Source: DASPPM01 sp052143835 (lineage in GTDB: Bacteria > Pseudomonadota > Alphaproteobacteria > JACZXZ01). From it: DNA of 64,000 bases. A program made the position numbers and the translations under genes. The stretch lies in NCBI GenBank assembly GCA_052143835.1, contig JBKQRV010000104.1, positions 13,564-77,563 of the forward strand, in the 5' to 3' direction. Of this stretch, positions 63,853 through 64,000 are shown piece by piece. How positions within the stretch are numbered: the stretch's first letter is position 1; each line of letters begins with the position of its first letter. Under the pieces are notes generated by a model that worked only from the letters and a program-made list of their open reading frames with translations, was not told the DNA's origin and did no database searches.

Positions 63853-64000
63853 TCATCGAAATCAGCGCCTGCGCGGCCGCAGTCGGGGCTGAAGCGTCAC
63901 CCCCTCCCTACCCTCCCCCTTCAAGGGCAGATCGCATTTGAGTATTTATGAACGTGATAATCCGTCGTCCCGGCGAAAGCCGGGACCCATTTCAGAGCAG
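63853..64000. repeat. Intergenic end of window with hairpin
   Basis: A perfect 8-bp stem GTCCCGGC/GCCGGGAC with GAAA loop at 63967-63986, a dispersed-repeat type hairpin. CCCCTCCCT-rich sequence precedes it. No gene is visible. Confidence 0.6.

Overview
The window is a GC-rich (roughly two-thirds G+C by eye), gene-dense chromosomal segment from an alphaproteobacterium. I base this on the uvrA / ssb / gyrA-coaD-cyclophilin neighbourhood, argD-argF-hslO, a VTT protein-dsbB-coq7 cluster, an alanine-type GyrA quinolone pocket, a folate-dependent TrmFO, a HpnN-type transporter and families of short palindromic repeats typical of Rhizobiales/Rhodospirillales-like genomes. Genus cannot be read from the sequence. 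No prophage, rRNA operon or CRISPR array is visible.

Layout. 1-2.5 kb (minus): a translationally coupled operon sco1 - pcuAC - diiron ferritin-like protein - second ferritin-like paralogue (cut by the window edge). 2.8-6.8 kb: a squalene/phytoene-synthase-fold protein lacking its catalytic aspartates (NDUFAF6-like), trmFO, and two tandem exported Cys-containing paralogues of unknown function. 7-10.9 kb: a BrnT-type toxin with an HTH antitoxin, MarC, an acyl-CoA ligase, a remnant of an ABC ATPase and a coiled-coil protein. 10.9-15.4 kb: MaoC hydratase, acyl-CoA dehydrogenase, class III CoA-transferase, GNAT acetyltransferase and a VOC protein. 15.5-22.8 kb: hpnN-like RND transporter coupled to uvrA, then a MlaC/HpnM-like protein and ssb. 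23.1-28.5 kb: a self-contained amino-acid uptake/metabolism unit (class III aminotransferase, substrate-binding protein, two permeases, ATPase, IclR regulator) lying between ssb and gyrA. 28.6-33.1 kb: gyrA-coaD-cyclophilin and tRNA-Lys. 33.1-34.7 kb: a higBA-like toxin-antitoxin pair and two small orphan genes. 34.9-37.1 kb: doeB-doeA ectoine catabolism genes. 37.2-39.5 kb: an exported protein and a 552-residue Pro/Ala-rich envelope protein. 39.8-42.8 kb: divergent CoA-transferase and thiamine-diphosphate enzyme. 42.8-44.1 kb: an intact IS5-like element. 44.1-49.2 kb: polysaccharide-deacetylase-like enzyme with an MHS transporter, then an SDR, enoyl-CoA hydratase and acyl-CoA dehydrogenase. 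49.6-53.5 kb: argD-argF-hslO and a lipoprotein. 53.6-57.9 kb: B12-type radical SAM enzyme, argE, folE, apaG. 58.2-61.5 kb: FecR-like, DUF4239-like, amidohydrolase and a small exported protein. 61.7-63.9 kb: tRNA-Leu, VTT protein, dsbB, coq7.

Common themes are respiratory-chain and quinone assembly (sco1, pcuAC, NDUFAF6-like, dsbB-coq7), acyl-CoA metabolism in three separate clusters, arginine synthesis split over two loci, and envelope lipid traffic (HpnN-like, MlaC-like). Non-coding DNA is dominated by repeats: three copies of a 175-176 bp element bounded by TAG/CTAG tetranucleotides, a second CTAG-bounded element, and several hairpin families, one of which was the insertion point of the IS. 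Two toxin-antitoxin loci each carry a near-perfect palindrome over their promoter. The least explained items are the ferritin-like/copper operon, the tandem Cys paralogues, the structured spacer at 58.8-58.95 kb and the stop-codon placement of the CTAG elements.
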